NCBI RefSeq assembly: GCF_017599305.1
Contig: NZ_JAGFWR010000037.1
Coordinates: 1-40,653 of the forward strand
Length of the DNA: 40,653 nucleotides
Source of the DNA: Micromonospora antibiotica
Lineage (GTDB): Bacteria; Actinomycetota; Actinomycetes; Mycobacteriales; Micromonosporaceae
Direction of reading: 5' to 3'
The notes below the pieces were generated by a model. That model had not been told where the DNA came from. It was given only the letters and a program-made list of their open reading frames with translations, and made no database searches. Every line of letters starts with the position of its first letter. The stretch's first letter is position 1. This document shows, piece after piece, positions 6,133 through 14,481 of the stretch. Made by a program: the position numbers and the translations under genes.

Positions 6133-8736
6133 TCAGTCGGCCGGGGTGGTGTCGGTCGCGCCCAGCAGCGGCAACCGCACCGGGTCGGTGGGCCGGCTGG
6201 CCGCGACGGCGGCCAGCACGCCGGCGGTGCCGGTGGCCAGGTCCATGGAGAGCCGCAGCAACTGTTCGCCGGGGAAGGCGGTGCCGTCGGCGTACGGCAG
6301 GGCGTGCCAACCCAGCAGCCGGGCCTGGGCGTGGGCCGTCTCGTGCTCGCCCCGGCCGGCCAGGTAGGCCACGATGCCGGCGCGTCCGGCGAACAGTCCG
6401 GACTGGGCGTAGAACGGGAAGTCGGCGCAGCGGCGGATCGCCTCGGCCTGCTCGGCCAGGCCCTCGTCGGGCCGGTGACGCAGGTAGCGGTCGAGCACCA
6501 GTCCCACCCCGACGCTGCCCTCGGCGAGGTACGGCATGGTCCGCCAGCCCTCGTTGACCTCCAGGTGCCCGTCGTCGCGGCGGACGCACCGGCGCAGGTC
6601 CTGCCGTAGCGCGGTGGCGGCGTGGTCGAGGAGCCGCTCGTCGGGTTCCCGTTCGTGCCGGCCCAGCAGCATCAGCGCCACCCCCGCCCCGCCGCGCATC
6701 AGTCCCGCGTACGGGTGCCGGCCGCCGCTGACCTCGGCCACCGAGTCGACGTCGCCGAGCCGGTCGACGACCAGGTCGACGGCGTGCCGGGCGGCGGCCT
6801 CGTAGCGGTCCTCGCCGGTCAGCGCGGCGAAGTGGGTCAGGTTCAGCGCGATGCCGGGCAGGCCGCCGACGAGGTCGTTGCCGAGTTTCGGCCACGGTTC
6901 GTCGAGGCAGCGGTCGAGCAGCCGGCGGGCGTCGTCGCGGTGCCCGAGCAGGTCCAGCACGTACGCCACCCCGTGCAGCCCGTCGAAGAAGCCGAGCCGG
7001 CTGCCGGAGGCGGGTTCCCGGACCCGGTCGATCAGCCACCGGACGTGGCGGGGGTCGACGGGGGCGCCGGTGGCGTGCAACGCCCAGAGCACCCCGGCCG
7101 CGCCGTGGGCGAGGTTCAGCCCGCCGTCGTTGCCGCTGAACTGCCGGATGTCGCCGGGGAAGAGCCGGTCGTCGCGCTGGGGCGTGGCGCTGGCGGTGAT
7201 CGCCCGGACCAACCGGTCGCGCAGGCCCGGCCAGTCGTCCGGGTCGATGCGCACCACGTCCGGGTCCAGCCGGGGCCGGGTGGCCGTGTCGGGTGTCGTC
7301 GGGGTGGCCGCGTCGGGTGTGCCGGTGGCCGGTGGGTCGCCGACGATCACCGCGACGGTCTCGTCGAGCACCGCCCGGTCGACCGGGAAGTGCTCGGCCA
7401 CCACGTCGGCCAGGTGCGCCGCCTTCGTCGGGGCCAGCCGCAGCATCGCGGTCAGCGGCAGGAACAGGGCCAGCCGCAGGCAGGCCAGGGCATACCGGTC
7501 GACGTCGGGGCCGACCCGGTCGCGGGGCGCGGCGAACGCCTGGTTGCGCAGCGCGGGGCGGCTCGCCTCGGCGGCGGGTGCGGCGACCTCGAAGTCGATC
7601 AGGGTGACCGCCCCGTCGTCGCCGACCATGATGTTGAACATGTGCAGGTCGCCGTAGACGATGCCGTGCGCGTGGATGGCCTCGACCGCCTCGGCGACCT
7701 GCCGGTGCACGTCCAGCGCCCAGCGGGTGTAGCCGGCCCGGTCGGCGTCGGGGTGCACCAGCGGGTAGCGCTGCACCACCTCCTGGTTGAGCGGGCGGCC
7801 CTCGACGAACTCCAGGGCCAGGAACTCGTGCCCGCCGAAGCTGAACTCGTCGTGCACCCGGACCAGGTGCGGGACGTCGGCGAGTTGGCGCAGCACCTCG
7901 GCCTCCCGGCGCAGCCGGGTCACCGCGTCCGCCCCGGTGGCGTCGAGGCCGGCGTACGGGCGGGCCTCCTTCAGCACCACCCGGGTGTCGGTCCGGGTGT
8001 CCCGGGCCTCGTACAGGCCGCCGCCGTTGGAGAAGTGGACGACCTTCTCGATCCGGTAGGGCAGCTCGGTGGTGCTGGCGGCGTTGCGGGCGGCCAGGTG
8101 CGGGGCGAGGAAGTCCGGCAGGGTCACCCAGTCGGGCAGGTGGAACACCGGGTCGCGGCGGTCGGGGACCAGGGTGCCGGTGGCGTCGGCGATGGCGGGC
8201 ACCACCTGACCCTCGGGTGAGAGGCAGTAGCGGGCGGCGAAACCGCCGTAGCGCAGGTAGACCGGGCCGTCGCCGTAGCGCAGGTCGCTGAGGATGTAGG
8301 GCCCCTGCTCGCCGTCGAGCAGCGCCGACAACTCCTTGGCGGTCAGCTCCAGCTCGGCGTCGTCGCGCGGGTAGACGGTGACGAACTTGCCGCTGCCGCC
8401 GCGGCGGGCGTACTTGCTGTTGCGCATCAGCAGCATCCGGGGGCCACGCAGGTGCTTGAACGGGATGCCGCGCGGCTGGCAGTAGTCCATCACCCGGGTC
8501 AGCACCCGCTCGGCGTTGTCCAACCGGGCCGAGACGTGGATCTTCCAGCCCTGGGCGGGCAGGGTGCCGCCGACCGGCGCGTGGATCAGCCAGTCGTCCT
8601 TGACCTCGGACTCCCAGCCCGCCGGCTGCGGGCGGTCCGCGGCGTAGCCGATGCCGGTGGCGGTGGCGCTCGCGCTGGACAACGAGTCGTAGAAGAGCGG
8701 GTCGACCGCGCAGTACGCGTCGTATCTGTCGTCCAT
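6133..8736 (-). CDS. ramC: Class III lanthipeptide synthetase LanKC (RamC-like)
   Basis: An 867-aa cytoplasmic enzyme that phosphorylates Ser/Thr in the precursors, eliminates phosphate and cyclises with Cys. Three parts are visible: an N-terminal lyase-type region (about 1-215), a Ser/Thr-kinase-like domain (about 225-490), and a LanC-like cyclase barrel (about 540-860). The kinase part has the ATP lysine in VVLKEARP (K256), catalytic D363 in YGDLHMFN and metal-binding D381 in LIDFE. The barrel has the repeated Gly-rich motifs (GAAGVLWAL, GLPGIALNL, GRAGIVAYL) but none of the Cys/Cys-His zinc ligands of LanC, as expected for class III. ATG 8736 has GGGAGG upstream. It heads the operon with both precursors and both ABC genes. 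Confidence 0.96.
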   Translation of the reverse strand: MDDRYDAYCAVDPLFYDSLSSASATATGIGYAADRPQPAGWESEVKDDWLIHAPVGGTLPAQGWKIHVSARLDNAERVLTRVMDYCQPRGIPFKHLRGPRMLLMRNSKYARRGGSGKFVTVYPRDDAELELTAKELSALLDGEQGPYILSDLRYGDGPVYLRYGGFAARYCLSPEGQVVPAIADATGTLVPDRRDPVFHLPDWVTLPDFLAPHLAARNAASTTELPYRIEKVVHFSNGGGLYEARDTRTDTRVVLKEARPYAGLDATGADAVTRLRREAEVLRQLADVPHLVRVHDEFSFGGHEFLALEFVEGRPLNQEVVQRYPLVHPDADRAGYTRWALDVHRQVAEAVEAIHAHGIVYGDLHMFNIMVGDDGAVTLIDFEVAAPAAEASRPALRNQAFAAPRDRVGPDVDRYALACLRLALFLPLTAMLRLAPTKAAHLADVVAEHFPVDRAVLDETVAVIVGDPPATGTPDAATPTTPDTATRPRLDPDVVRIDPDDWPGLRDRLVRAITASATPQRDDRLFPGDIRQFSGNDGGLNLAHGAAGVLWALHATGAPVDPRHVRWLIDRVREPASGSRLGFFDGLHGVAYVLDLLGHRDDARRLLDRCLDEPWPKLGNDLVGGLPGIALNLTHFAALTGEDRYEAAARHAVDLVVDRLGDVDSVAEVSGGRHPYAGLMRGGAGVALMLLGRHEREPDERLLDHAATALRQDLRRCVRRDDGHLEVNEGWRTMPYLAEGSVGVGLVLDRYLRHRPDEGLAEQAEAIRRCADFPFYAQSGLFAGRAGIVAYLAGRGEHETAHAQARLLGWHALPYADGTAFPGEQLLRLSMDLATGTAGVLAAVAASRPTDPVRLPLLGATDTTPAD

Positions 8737-9112
8737 CTCGGCTGCCTCCCATCCCCTGATCGGTTGATGTCAATCCTGCGATCAGTGGGCCGTCGGGCAC
8801 AGTGCGATGCGTCATCGACCAGCGGTGAGATTCCGGGCGGAAACTCGTGACAATGGCGGAGTTTGAAATCGTGAATACGGCATCACCTGCGGGGCGGCGC
8901 AGGTGGACGCCCCCCAGGGCGGTCAGCGCCGTGCCGGGGCGGCTGCCCCGATCCCGGCCCCTGCGGGCGACGTGGTCGGTGCTGACCACCCGGGCACGCC
9001 GACTCCCGCGCGTCGCCGGTCGGGCGACGCGCGGAGCCGTGCGGGAGTACGCCGGCCGTGCCACGACCCGGTCGGCGTCGGTGGCCCGGCTGTGTCGCGG
9101 GCCGAGGTGTCG
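8737..9112 (-). promoter_or_regulatory. Upstream region of the lanthipeptide operon
   Basis: A 376-nt stretch with no convincing gene; it should hold the ramC promoter. A near-direct repeat, GAAACTCGTGA at 8840-8850 and GAAATCGTGA at 8865-8874 (plus-strand reading), lies 113-138 nt upstream of the ramC start in a locally less GC-rich patch. Repeats with a spacing of about 25 nt (two and a half helical turns) are plausible binding sites for the LuxR-type regulators. The half nearer 9112 is GC-rich and shows nothing else. Confidence 0.45.
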
Positions 9113-10486
9113 TCAGACGGTGTAGAGGACCTTCACGCCGCTGACGGTGGTCGCCGAGACGGCGGTGCCCCGGACGTTGGAGTTGAGGTTGCGCCAGCCG
9201 TTGTTGCTGGCGGCCTCGTGCACCAGGCCGCCGACCACGGTGTAGATGATCTTCACGCCGTTGAAGCTGATCACGGCGAGGGCGTCGGAGCTGACCCCGG
9301 AGATGCCGGTCCACAGGTTGCGCCAGCCGTTGATGCTGTTCGCCTCGTGCACCAGGCCGTTGACGACCGTGTAGATGTACTTGACGCCGTCCATACTGAT
9401 CACGGCCAGGGCGTTGTTGCTGACGCCGGAGATGCCGGTCCACAGGTTGCGCCAGCCGTTGTTGCTGGCCGCCTCGTGCACCAGGCCGCCGACCACGGTG
9501 TAGATGATCTTCACGCCGTTGTGGTTGATGGCGGCCAGGGCGTTGTTGCTGACCCCGGAGATGCCGGTGTTCAGGTTCTTCCAGCCGTTGGCGCTTGACG
9601 CTTCGTGCACCCAGCCGCCGACCACGGTGTAGATGTACTTGACGCCGCCCACGTTGATCACGGCGAGGGCGTTGTTGCTGACGCCGGAGATGCCGGTCCA
9701 CAGGTTGCGCCAGCCGGTGTCGCTGGACGCCTCGTACACCAGGCCGTTGTTGACCGTGTAGAGCAGCTTGTTGGTGCCCATGACCATGGCCGCGGTGGCC
9801 GAGCCGGTGATGCTGTTGACCGGCAGCATCTGCCAGCCGCTGTGGCTGCCCGACTCGTACACCTGGCGGTTGGCGGCCTGACCGCAGTTCTGGCTGGTCA
9901 TGTTCCGGGCCGGCGAGGTGGGGCCGGAGACGTAGAGCGGGCCGGTGGACGGGCTGCCGTCGGAGGTGATGCCGGAGGGCACGCCGTTGAAGTACGACTC
10001 GGTCTTGACGCCGTCGCGGACCTGCTCGTAGTGCAGGTGCGGGCCGGTGGAGTTGCCGGTGCTACCCACCCGGCCGAGCTGCTGGCCGGTCGACACCCAC
10101 TGCCCGGCGCCGACCATCGGCGTCTCGATCATGTGCAGGTAGAGCGTCCGCCAGCCGTCGCCGTGTTCGATGACCACGTACCAGCCGCCGCTGCTGCCCC
10201 AGCCGGCGAAGGAGACCGTGCCGCTGGCGGAGGCGAGGATCGGGCGGCCGTTGCTGGCCCCGCCGGTGAAGGTCAGGTCGATGTCGTAGTCGTCGTGACC
10301 GTAGTAGGTGGCCATCCGCCAGGTCTCGCCGCAGGGCACCGGCATCTGGAAGTTCGGTCGGGGGCCGGCGGCCTGGGCCGGGGTGGTCACGACGGCGGCG
10401 GTGCCCGCGAGCGCGAGCACGGCGACGCCGGCGGTCGCGAGCGTCAGCCGGGCGGTGGCGAGGAGTCGGGTGAGTGGACCCGTCAT
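9113..10486 (-). CDS. Secreted M23 (LytM) metallopeptidase with propeller-like repeats
   Basis: A 457-aa exported protein. The signal peptide runs to about residue 40 (TTPAQAA). It is followed by an M23 zinc endopeptidase domain (about 45-200) with intact ligands: H64 and D68 in GHDDYD, H118 in LYLHM, and the HLH pair at 150-152. The rest is six tandem 43-residue repeats of the type GWRNLWTGISGVSNNALAVI, resembling tectonin/tachylectin-like beta-propeller lectins. The likely role is cutting peptidoglycan cross-links, with the propeller binding glycans in the wall or on prey cells. ATG 10486 has GGAGGG upstream; longer readings upstream run over the neighbouring gene and are shadows. Confidence 0.9.
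   Translation of the reverse strand: MTGPLTRLLATARLTLATAGVAVLALAGTAAVVTTPAQAAGPRPNFQMPVPCGETWRMATYYGHDDYDIDLTFTGGASNGRPILASASGTVSFAGWGSSGGWYVVIEHGDGWRTLYLHMIETPMVGAGQWVSTGQQLGRVGSTGNSTGPHLHYEQVRDGVKTESYFNGVPSGITSDGSPSTGPLYVSGPTSPARNMTSQNCGQAANRQVYESGSHSGWQMLPVNSITGSATAAMVMGTNKLLYTVNNGLVYEASSDTGWRNLWTGISGVSNNALAVINVGGVKYIYTVVGGWVHEASSANGWKNLNTGISGVSNNALAAINHNGVKIIYTVVGGLVHEAASNNGWRNLWTGISGVSNNALAVISMDGVKYIYTVVNGLVHEANSINGWRNLWTGISGVSSDALAVISFNGVKIIYTVVGGLVHEAASNNGWRNLNSNVRGTAVSATTVSGVKVLYTV
9116..9884 (-). repeat. Six tandem repeats of 129 bp inside the M23 gene
   Basis: The block containing CCAGCCG recurs at 9194, 9323, 9452, 9581 and 9710, exactly 129 bp apart, with a sixth, more divergent unit at 9833 (123 bp). 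Each unit codes for 43 residues. The high nucleotide identity between units suggests recent expansion or gene conversion. Confidence 0.85.
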
Positions 10487-10569
10487 GCGCGGTTCCCTCC
10501 AAAGTGGAGTGTGGGGTTGAAGGATGTCGATCCTATGGTCCCGAGCCCCGTCCGGAGGGTCCGCGCCGC

Positions 10570-11163
10570 TCAGCCGACGGCGACCGAGACGGCGACGACC
10601 ACCATGATCACGGCGATCACCCCGTCGATGACCCGCCACGCCGCCGGATGGGCGAGCACCGGACCCAGCCGGCGGGCACCGAGCCCCAACCCGACGAACC
10701 AGACCAGGCTCGCCGTCACCGCTCCGGCACCGAACGCCCACCGGTTCGGGTCCTGGTGGGCGACCGTGCCGAGCAGCACCACCGTGTCCAGGTAGACGTG
10801 CGGGTTGAGGAAGGTGAACGCGAGGCAGGCCAGCAGTGTCGCGCGCAGCGTGGCCGGCGGACGGTCCAGCGGGGTGAGGGTGGTCGGGCGCAGGGCGCGG
10901 CGGGCGGCCAGCACCGCGTACCCGAGCAGGAAGGCGACCCCGCCCCACCGGACCGCGGTCAGGACGGCGGGCGTCCCGGTGAGCAACGCCCCCAGGCCGG
11001 CGATGCCGGCGGCCATCAGCGTGGCGTCGCCGGCCACGCAGACCGCCACCACCGGGAGTACGTGCTCCCGACGTAGCCCCTGGCGCAGCACGAAGGCGTT
11101 CTGCGCCCCGATGGCGACGATCAACGCGAGGGAGAAGCCGAAACCGGCGAGCACGGAACCCAT
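10570..11163 (-). CDS. LysE/ArgO-family amino acid exporter
   Basis: A 197-aa integral membrane protein with about six hydrophobic segments. The N-terminus (FSLALIVAIGAQNAFVLRQG) is the LysE/ArgO signature. The family exports lysine, arginine or related basic amino acids. The start is ATG 11163. The gene is divergently transcribed from a LysR regulator of the LysG/ArgP type, the classic pairing in which the regulator senses the intracellular amino acid and activates the exporter. Substrate (Lys or Arg) cannot be told from the sequence. Confidence 0.92.
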   Translation of the reverse strand: MGSVLAGFGFSLALIVAIGAQNAFVLRQGLRREHVLPVVAVCVAGDATLMAAGIAGLGALLTGTPAVLTAVRWGGVAFLLGYAVLAARRALRPTTLTPLDRPPATLRATLLACLAFTFLNPHVYLDTVVLLGTVAHQDPNRWAFGAGAVTASLVWFVGLGLGARRLGPVLAHPAAWRVIDGVIAVIMVVVAVSVAVG

Positions 11164-11232
11164 GGCGGCCAGGCTAGGGTGGGCCACTCCCACACTCCAG
11201 CTAAAGATTCTTCAGTAGCATTAGAATTGCTT
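11164..11232. promoter_or_regulatory. Divergent promoter of exporter and LysR regulator
   Basis: This 69-nt intergenic region is strikingly AT-rich at its right end. An imperfect dyad, CTAAAGATTCTTCAGTAG (11201-11218), is a candidate LysR-type operator. TAGAAT at 11222-11227 is a good -10 box only 5 nt before the regulator's ATG, so the regulator mRNA is probably leaderless. Confidence 0.55.
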
Positions 11233-12108
11233 ATGTCACTCGACCCGGTCCAGCTGGCGACCTTCCGGGCGGTCGTCACCCACGGCAGCTTCGACGCCGC
11301 CGCGCAGGCGCTGCGCGTCACCCCCTCAGCAGTCAGCCAGCGCATCAAGGCCCTCGAACGCGCCGTCGGGCAGGTCCTCGTGCGCCGCGCCCGGCCGTGT
11401 GTGCCGACGGCGGCCGGAGCGCCCCTGATCCGCCTCGGCGGGCAGGTGGCGCTGCTCGAACAGGAAGCCCTCGACGCCGCGCGCGGCGCCCTGCGCGACC
11501 ACACCCGGGTCACCGTCGTGGTCAACGCCGACTCCCTCGCCAGCTGGTTCCTACCGGCCCTGACCGCCGTCCCCGACATGCTGGTCGACCTGCGCACCGA
11601 CGACGAGGCGCACACCGCGCAACTGCTGCGCGACGGCACCGTGATGGCGGCCGTCACCACCGAACGCACGGCCGTGCAGGGCTGCCGGGTCCTGCGCCTC
11701 GGCGCGCTGCGCTACCTCGCCGTCGCCACACCCGCCGCCCACTCGGCACACTTCGCCGACCGGGAGCCCGCCACCGCGTTCCCGACCGCGCCGATGATCC
11801 GCTTCGACCGCAAGGACACCCTGCAACACCGCTTCGCCCGTACGCTCACCCGCCGCGACGTCGACCCGCCGACACACTTCGTGCCGGGGACGGCCGCCTT
11901 CACCGAGGCGATCCGGCTCGGCCTCGGCTGGGGACTGCTCCCCGAGGCCGTCGCCCGACCCGACCTCGCCGCCGGTCGCCTCGTCGACCTGGCCGCCGGC
12001 CGGCACCTCGACGTGCCGCTCTACTGGCAGTGCTGGCGGCTGGAATCCACGGCGCTGACAGCGCTGACGGCGGCGGTGCGGGCCGCCGCCGGCACCGCGC
12101 TGTACTGA
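11233..12108 (+). CDS. LysR-family regulator of the LysG/ArgP type
   Basis: A 291-aa protein with an N-terminal winged helix-turn-helix (LATFRAVVTHGSFDAAAQAL, then TPSAVSQRIKALERAVGQVL) and a C-terminal effector-binding domain. ATG 11233 gives the normal family N-terminus (MSLDPVQLATF). No Shine-Dalgarno is seen, but a -10 element ends 5 nt before the ATG, which points to a leaderless message. It probably activates the divergent LysE-type exporter when basic amino acids accumulate. Confidence 0.92.
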   Translation: MSLDPVQLATFRAVVTHGSFDAAAQALRVTPSAVSQRIKALERAVGQVLVRRARPCVPTAAGAPLIRLGGQVALLEQEALDAARGALRDHTRVTVVVNADSLASWFLPALTAVPDMLVDLRTDDEAHTAQLLRDGTVMAAVTTERTAVQGCRVLRLGALRYLAVATPAAHSAHFADREPATAFPTAPMIRFDRKDTLQHRFARTLTRRDVDPPTHFVPGTAAFTEAIRLGLGWGLLPEAVARPDLAAGRLVDLAAGRHLDVPLYWQCWRLESTALTALTAAVRAAAGTALY

Positions 12109-12286
12109 CCGGACCCGAGGAGGGGCGGGCGCGTCGTGGTACCGGTCGGGACCGGTGGGCGGGCCGGCCTGGCGACGAACACGGCGTGACCGCCGCCCAG
12201 CCGCTGGCACAGCATCGGGTGTACCCGGGGCCGGTCACTCCCGGCGGCGACGGTGCACCACCCGCCGTCCCCGGCGGAACGCCCGT

Positions 12287-13240
12287 TCAGCCGGGCACCG
12301 ACCCGGCGACGAAAGTCCTGCGGTACGCCTGCGGTGACACTCCACTGAGCCGCTTGAACTGGACCCGGAAGTGCGCCGGTGAGGCGAAACCGACGAGGTG
12401 GGCGATCCGGTCGACGCCATGGTCGGTGCGTTCCAGCAACTCCTGCGCCCGGCGGATACGCACGGCCGCGACCCACTGCATCGGGGTGAGGCCGGTCTCC
12501 TCGTGGAAACGGCGGTTGAGCGTCCGCACGCTGAGCCCGGCCCGGGCGGCCACGTCGGCCAGGGTCAGCCGCTCGTCCGCGTGCGACTCCAACCACTCCA
12601 GGACCGGGCCGAGACCCACCCCGGCGGGGTCCGCGCCGGGGCGCACGATGAACTGCGCCTGCCCGCCGTCGCGGTGCAGCGGGGCCACGGCCTGCCGGGA
12701 CGCGTCGGCGGCGACCGCCGCCCCGTGGTCACGGCGGACCAGGTGCAGGCACATGTCCACGCCTGCGGTCGCCCCGGCGGAGGTGACGAACTGGCCGGTG
12801 TCGACGTACAGCACCGCCGGGTCCACCCGGACGGCCGGGAACATCGCCTGGAACCGCTCGGCGGCGGCCCAGTGCGTGGTGGCCCGTCGACCGTCGAGCA
12901 ACCCGGCGGCGGCGAGGGTGAACGCGCCCACGCAGATCGAGGCGATCCGTACGCCGGCGGCGGCGGCCGCCCGCAGCGCGTCCAGCACCGCACCGGGCAC
13001 CGGCGCGGCCGGGTCGTACCGGCCCGGCACGATGACGGTGTCGGCGTCGGCGAGCGCGTCGAGGCCGTGGTCGACGGCCAGCCGCAGCGGGCCGGCGTCG
13101 ACGACCGGTCCGCTGCCGCAGACCAGCACCCGGTAGCCGGCCCGGCCGCCCGGCAACCGCACCCGGCCCAGCACCTCGATCGGGGTGGCCAGGTCGAACG
13201 CGATGGTGCCCGGGAGCGCCAGGACCAGCACGGTGTGCAC
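12287..13240 (-). CDS. GlxA-family AraC-type transcriptional regulator
   Basis: A 317-aa regulator made of a DJ-1/PfpI-like domain (about 1-190, nucleophile-elbow Cys in ASICVGAF) and a C-terminal AraC DNA-binding domain (about 215-310: LTLADVAARAGLSVRTLNRR and RIAHLVGFASPAHFRVQFKR). The GTG start at 13240 has an excellent AGGAGG 7 nt upstream. The gene is divergent from a DJ-1/PfpI enzyme-like gene 120 nt away, a common arrangement in which the regulator controls its neighbour. The ligand is unknown. Confidence 0.92.
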   Translation of the reverse strand: MHTVLVLALPGTIAFDLATPIEVLGRVRLPGGRAGYRVLVCGSGPVVDAGPLRLAVDHGLDALADADTVIVPGRYDPAAPVPGAVLDALRAAAAAGVRIASICVGAFTLAAAGLLDGRRATTHWAAAERFQAMFPAVRVDPAVLYVDTGQFVTSAGATAGVDMCLHLVRRDHGAAVAADASRQAVAPLHRDGGQAQFIVRPGADPAGVGLGPVLEWLESHADERLTLADVAARAGLSVRTLNRRFHEETGLTPMQWVAAVRIRRAQELLERTDHGVDRIAHLVGFASPAHFRVQFKRLSGVSPQAYRRTFVAGSVPG

Positions 13241-13360
13241 AGCGGCACCTCCTTCGGATCGGCGGCGGGCACCCCGCAACGGGCGGGGTGGCAAGAAGCC
13301 GTCGGGCAATGGCAATCCTGCCACTGGCCGGCGGCTGCGGCGAGGCCGAGGATCGTGGAC

Positions 13361-14014
13361 ATGCCGATCCAGATCGTGTTGTTCGACGGGTTCGACCCGC
13401 TCGATGTCATCGCGCCCTTCGAGGTCCTGGCCGCCGGCGTCGACGCCGCCGGGAGTGCCCTGACGGTGGAACTCGTCTCGGTCGAGGGCCCCCGGGAGGT
13501 GGTCGGTGGCACCCGCGGCCTGACGCTACGAGCGACCGCCCGGCTGGACCCGGCCCGGCCCGGCTACGTCGTGGTGCCCGGTGCCAGCGGCCCCACCACC
13601 GGCGACCCCGACGAGGGCGTGGCGACGATTCCCGTGCTGCTGTCCCGGTTCGCCGACTCGGCGGCCGTACCGCTGCGCGCCGCCCTCGACAACCCCGACG
13701 TGACGGTGGCGGCCGTCTGCGGCGGGTCGCTCGCCCTGGCCATGGCCGGCCTGATCGAGGGCCGCCACGCGGTGACCCACCACCTCGGCATGGACGCGCT
13801 CGACGCCACCGGCGTGCACACGGTGCCGGCGCGGGTCGTCGACGACGGCGACCTCGTCACCGCGGGCGGCGTCACCTCCGGCCTGGACCTCGGCCTGCAC
13901 ATCCTGGAACGGGAGTTCGGCCCCCGGGTCGCGCATGCCGTGGAGACCCTCTTCGAGTACGAGCGACGCGGCACCGTGTGGCGTGCCGCCGGCCACCTCC
14001 CCGTCACGGTCTGA
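13361..14014 (+). CDS. DJ-1/PfpI family protein (isonitrile-hydratase-like)
   Basis: A 217-aa single-domain protein of the DJ-1/PfpI superfamily. MPIQIVLFDGFDPLDVIAPF has the Asp (D15) typical of isonitrile hydratase (InhA) relatives. The nucleophile elbow is AVCGGS with C120, followed by AMAGLIEGRHAVTHH as in that subfamily. Isonitrile hydratase converts isonitriles to N-formamides, but the superfamily also has proteases, chaperones and deglycases, so the substrate is not certain. The ATG start has a modest GAGGAT upstream. The next gene starts 10 nt after its stop and is probably co-transcribed. Confidence 0.85.
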   Translation: MPIQIVLFDGFDPLDVIAPFEVLAAGVDAAGSALTVELVSVEGPREVVGGTRGLTLRATARLDPARPGYVVVPGASGPTTGDPDEGVATIPVLLSRFADSAAVPLRAALDNPDVTVAAVCGGSLALAMAGLIEGRHAVTHHLGMDALDATGVHTVPARVVDDGDLVTAGGVTSGLDLGLHILEREFGPRVAHAVETLFEYERRGTVWRAAGHLPVTV

Positions 14015-14023
14015 GGAGAAACG

Positions 14024-14356
14024 GTGGCACATCCCGTCATCGGCACCTGGGACGTCAGCCTGAAGACCCCCATCGGCACGCTCCGCGCCACCTACGTCTT
14101 CCACGACACCGGCGGGGTGCCCGCCGGCACCGCGTCGACGGCGGCGGAGACCGTGGCGCTGGCGGCGGTGACCTGCGCCGGCCCCCGGGTGACCTGGCGA
14201 CAGTCGGTGACCCGGCCGATGCGCCTGCACCTCGACTTCGACGTGGTGGTGGACGGCGACACGCTGGCCGGTCACTCCCGCGCCGGCCGACTGCCCCGCA
14301 CCGTGGTCACCGGCACCCGCCGCCCACCCGCTCCGACTACCCGACCCGCCGGGTAG
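14024..14356 (+). CDS. Small conserved-looking protein of unknown function
   Basis: A 110-aa protein starting with GTG 14024 behind GAGGAGAAACG. The sequence begins VIGTWDVSLKTPIGTLRATY and later has LHLDFDVVVDGDTLAGHSRAG. Alternating hydrophobic strands and a GTW motif recall small lipocalin or calycin-like beta barrels, but this is only an impression. It follows the DJ-1/PfpI gene by 10 nt and is likely in the same transcript. Its stop codon lies inside the 3' arm of the terminator hairpin. Confidence 0.7.
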   Translation: MAHPVIGTWDVSLKTPIGTLRATYVFHDTGGVPAGTASTAAETVALAAVTCAGPRVTWRQSVTRPMRLHLDFDVVVDGDTLAGHSRAGRLPRTVVTGTRRPPAPTTRPAG

Positions 14357-14361
14357 TCGGA
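14332..14361 (+). terminator. Terminator hairpin overlapping a stop codon
   Basis: A perfect 12-bp inverted repeat (14332-14343 with 14350-14361, loop ACCCGC). The TAG stop of the preceding gene (14354-14356) is part of the right arm. There is no strong U-tract. It would end the DJ-1 operon. Confidence 0.65.
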
Positions 14362-14481
14362 CCTGGAACGCCGGAGACTTGTCCTTGCTACGGACGGCCT
14401 GGGCTTTTGGTCCGCAGAGGACGCAGTACGCGGTGACATCGTCTCCCTGCAGGAGATCCGCCAAAGGACTGCCGACGGTGA

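Noticed and set aside
6622..8220. A 532-aa open frame antisense to the LanKC gene
   Set aside because: Translation is a Val/Gly/Gln/His-rich mirror of the LanKC codons; the minus strand carries clear kinase and cyclase motifs.
5888..9064. A 1058-aa minus-strand frame spanning the LanKC region
   Set aside because: Pro/Arg-rich, covers the second precursor and LanKC in the wrong frame, and has no motif.
9116..9884. CRISPR-like or minisatellite interpretation of the 129-bp repeats
   Set aside because: The repeats keep frame and code for 43-residue protein units; there are no spacers.
12109..12286. Possible small gene between the LysR and GlxA-type regulators
   Set aside because: Open frames here (for example 12155-12337) lack ribosome sites and have Arg-rich random composition.
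14357..14481. Possible DUF397-like fragment on the minus strand (VTAYCVLCGPKAQAVRSKDK)
   Set aside because: The resemblance to DUF397 (CVEVA, then VAVRDSKD) is weak, and there is no stop at the expected end; left as unassigned sequence.
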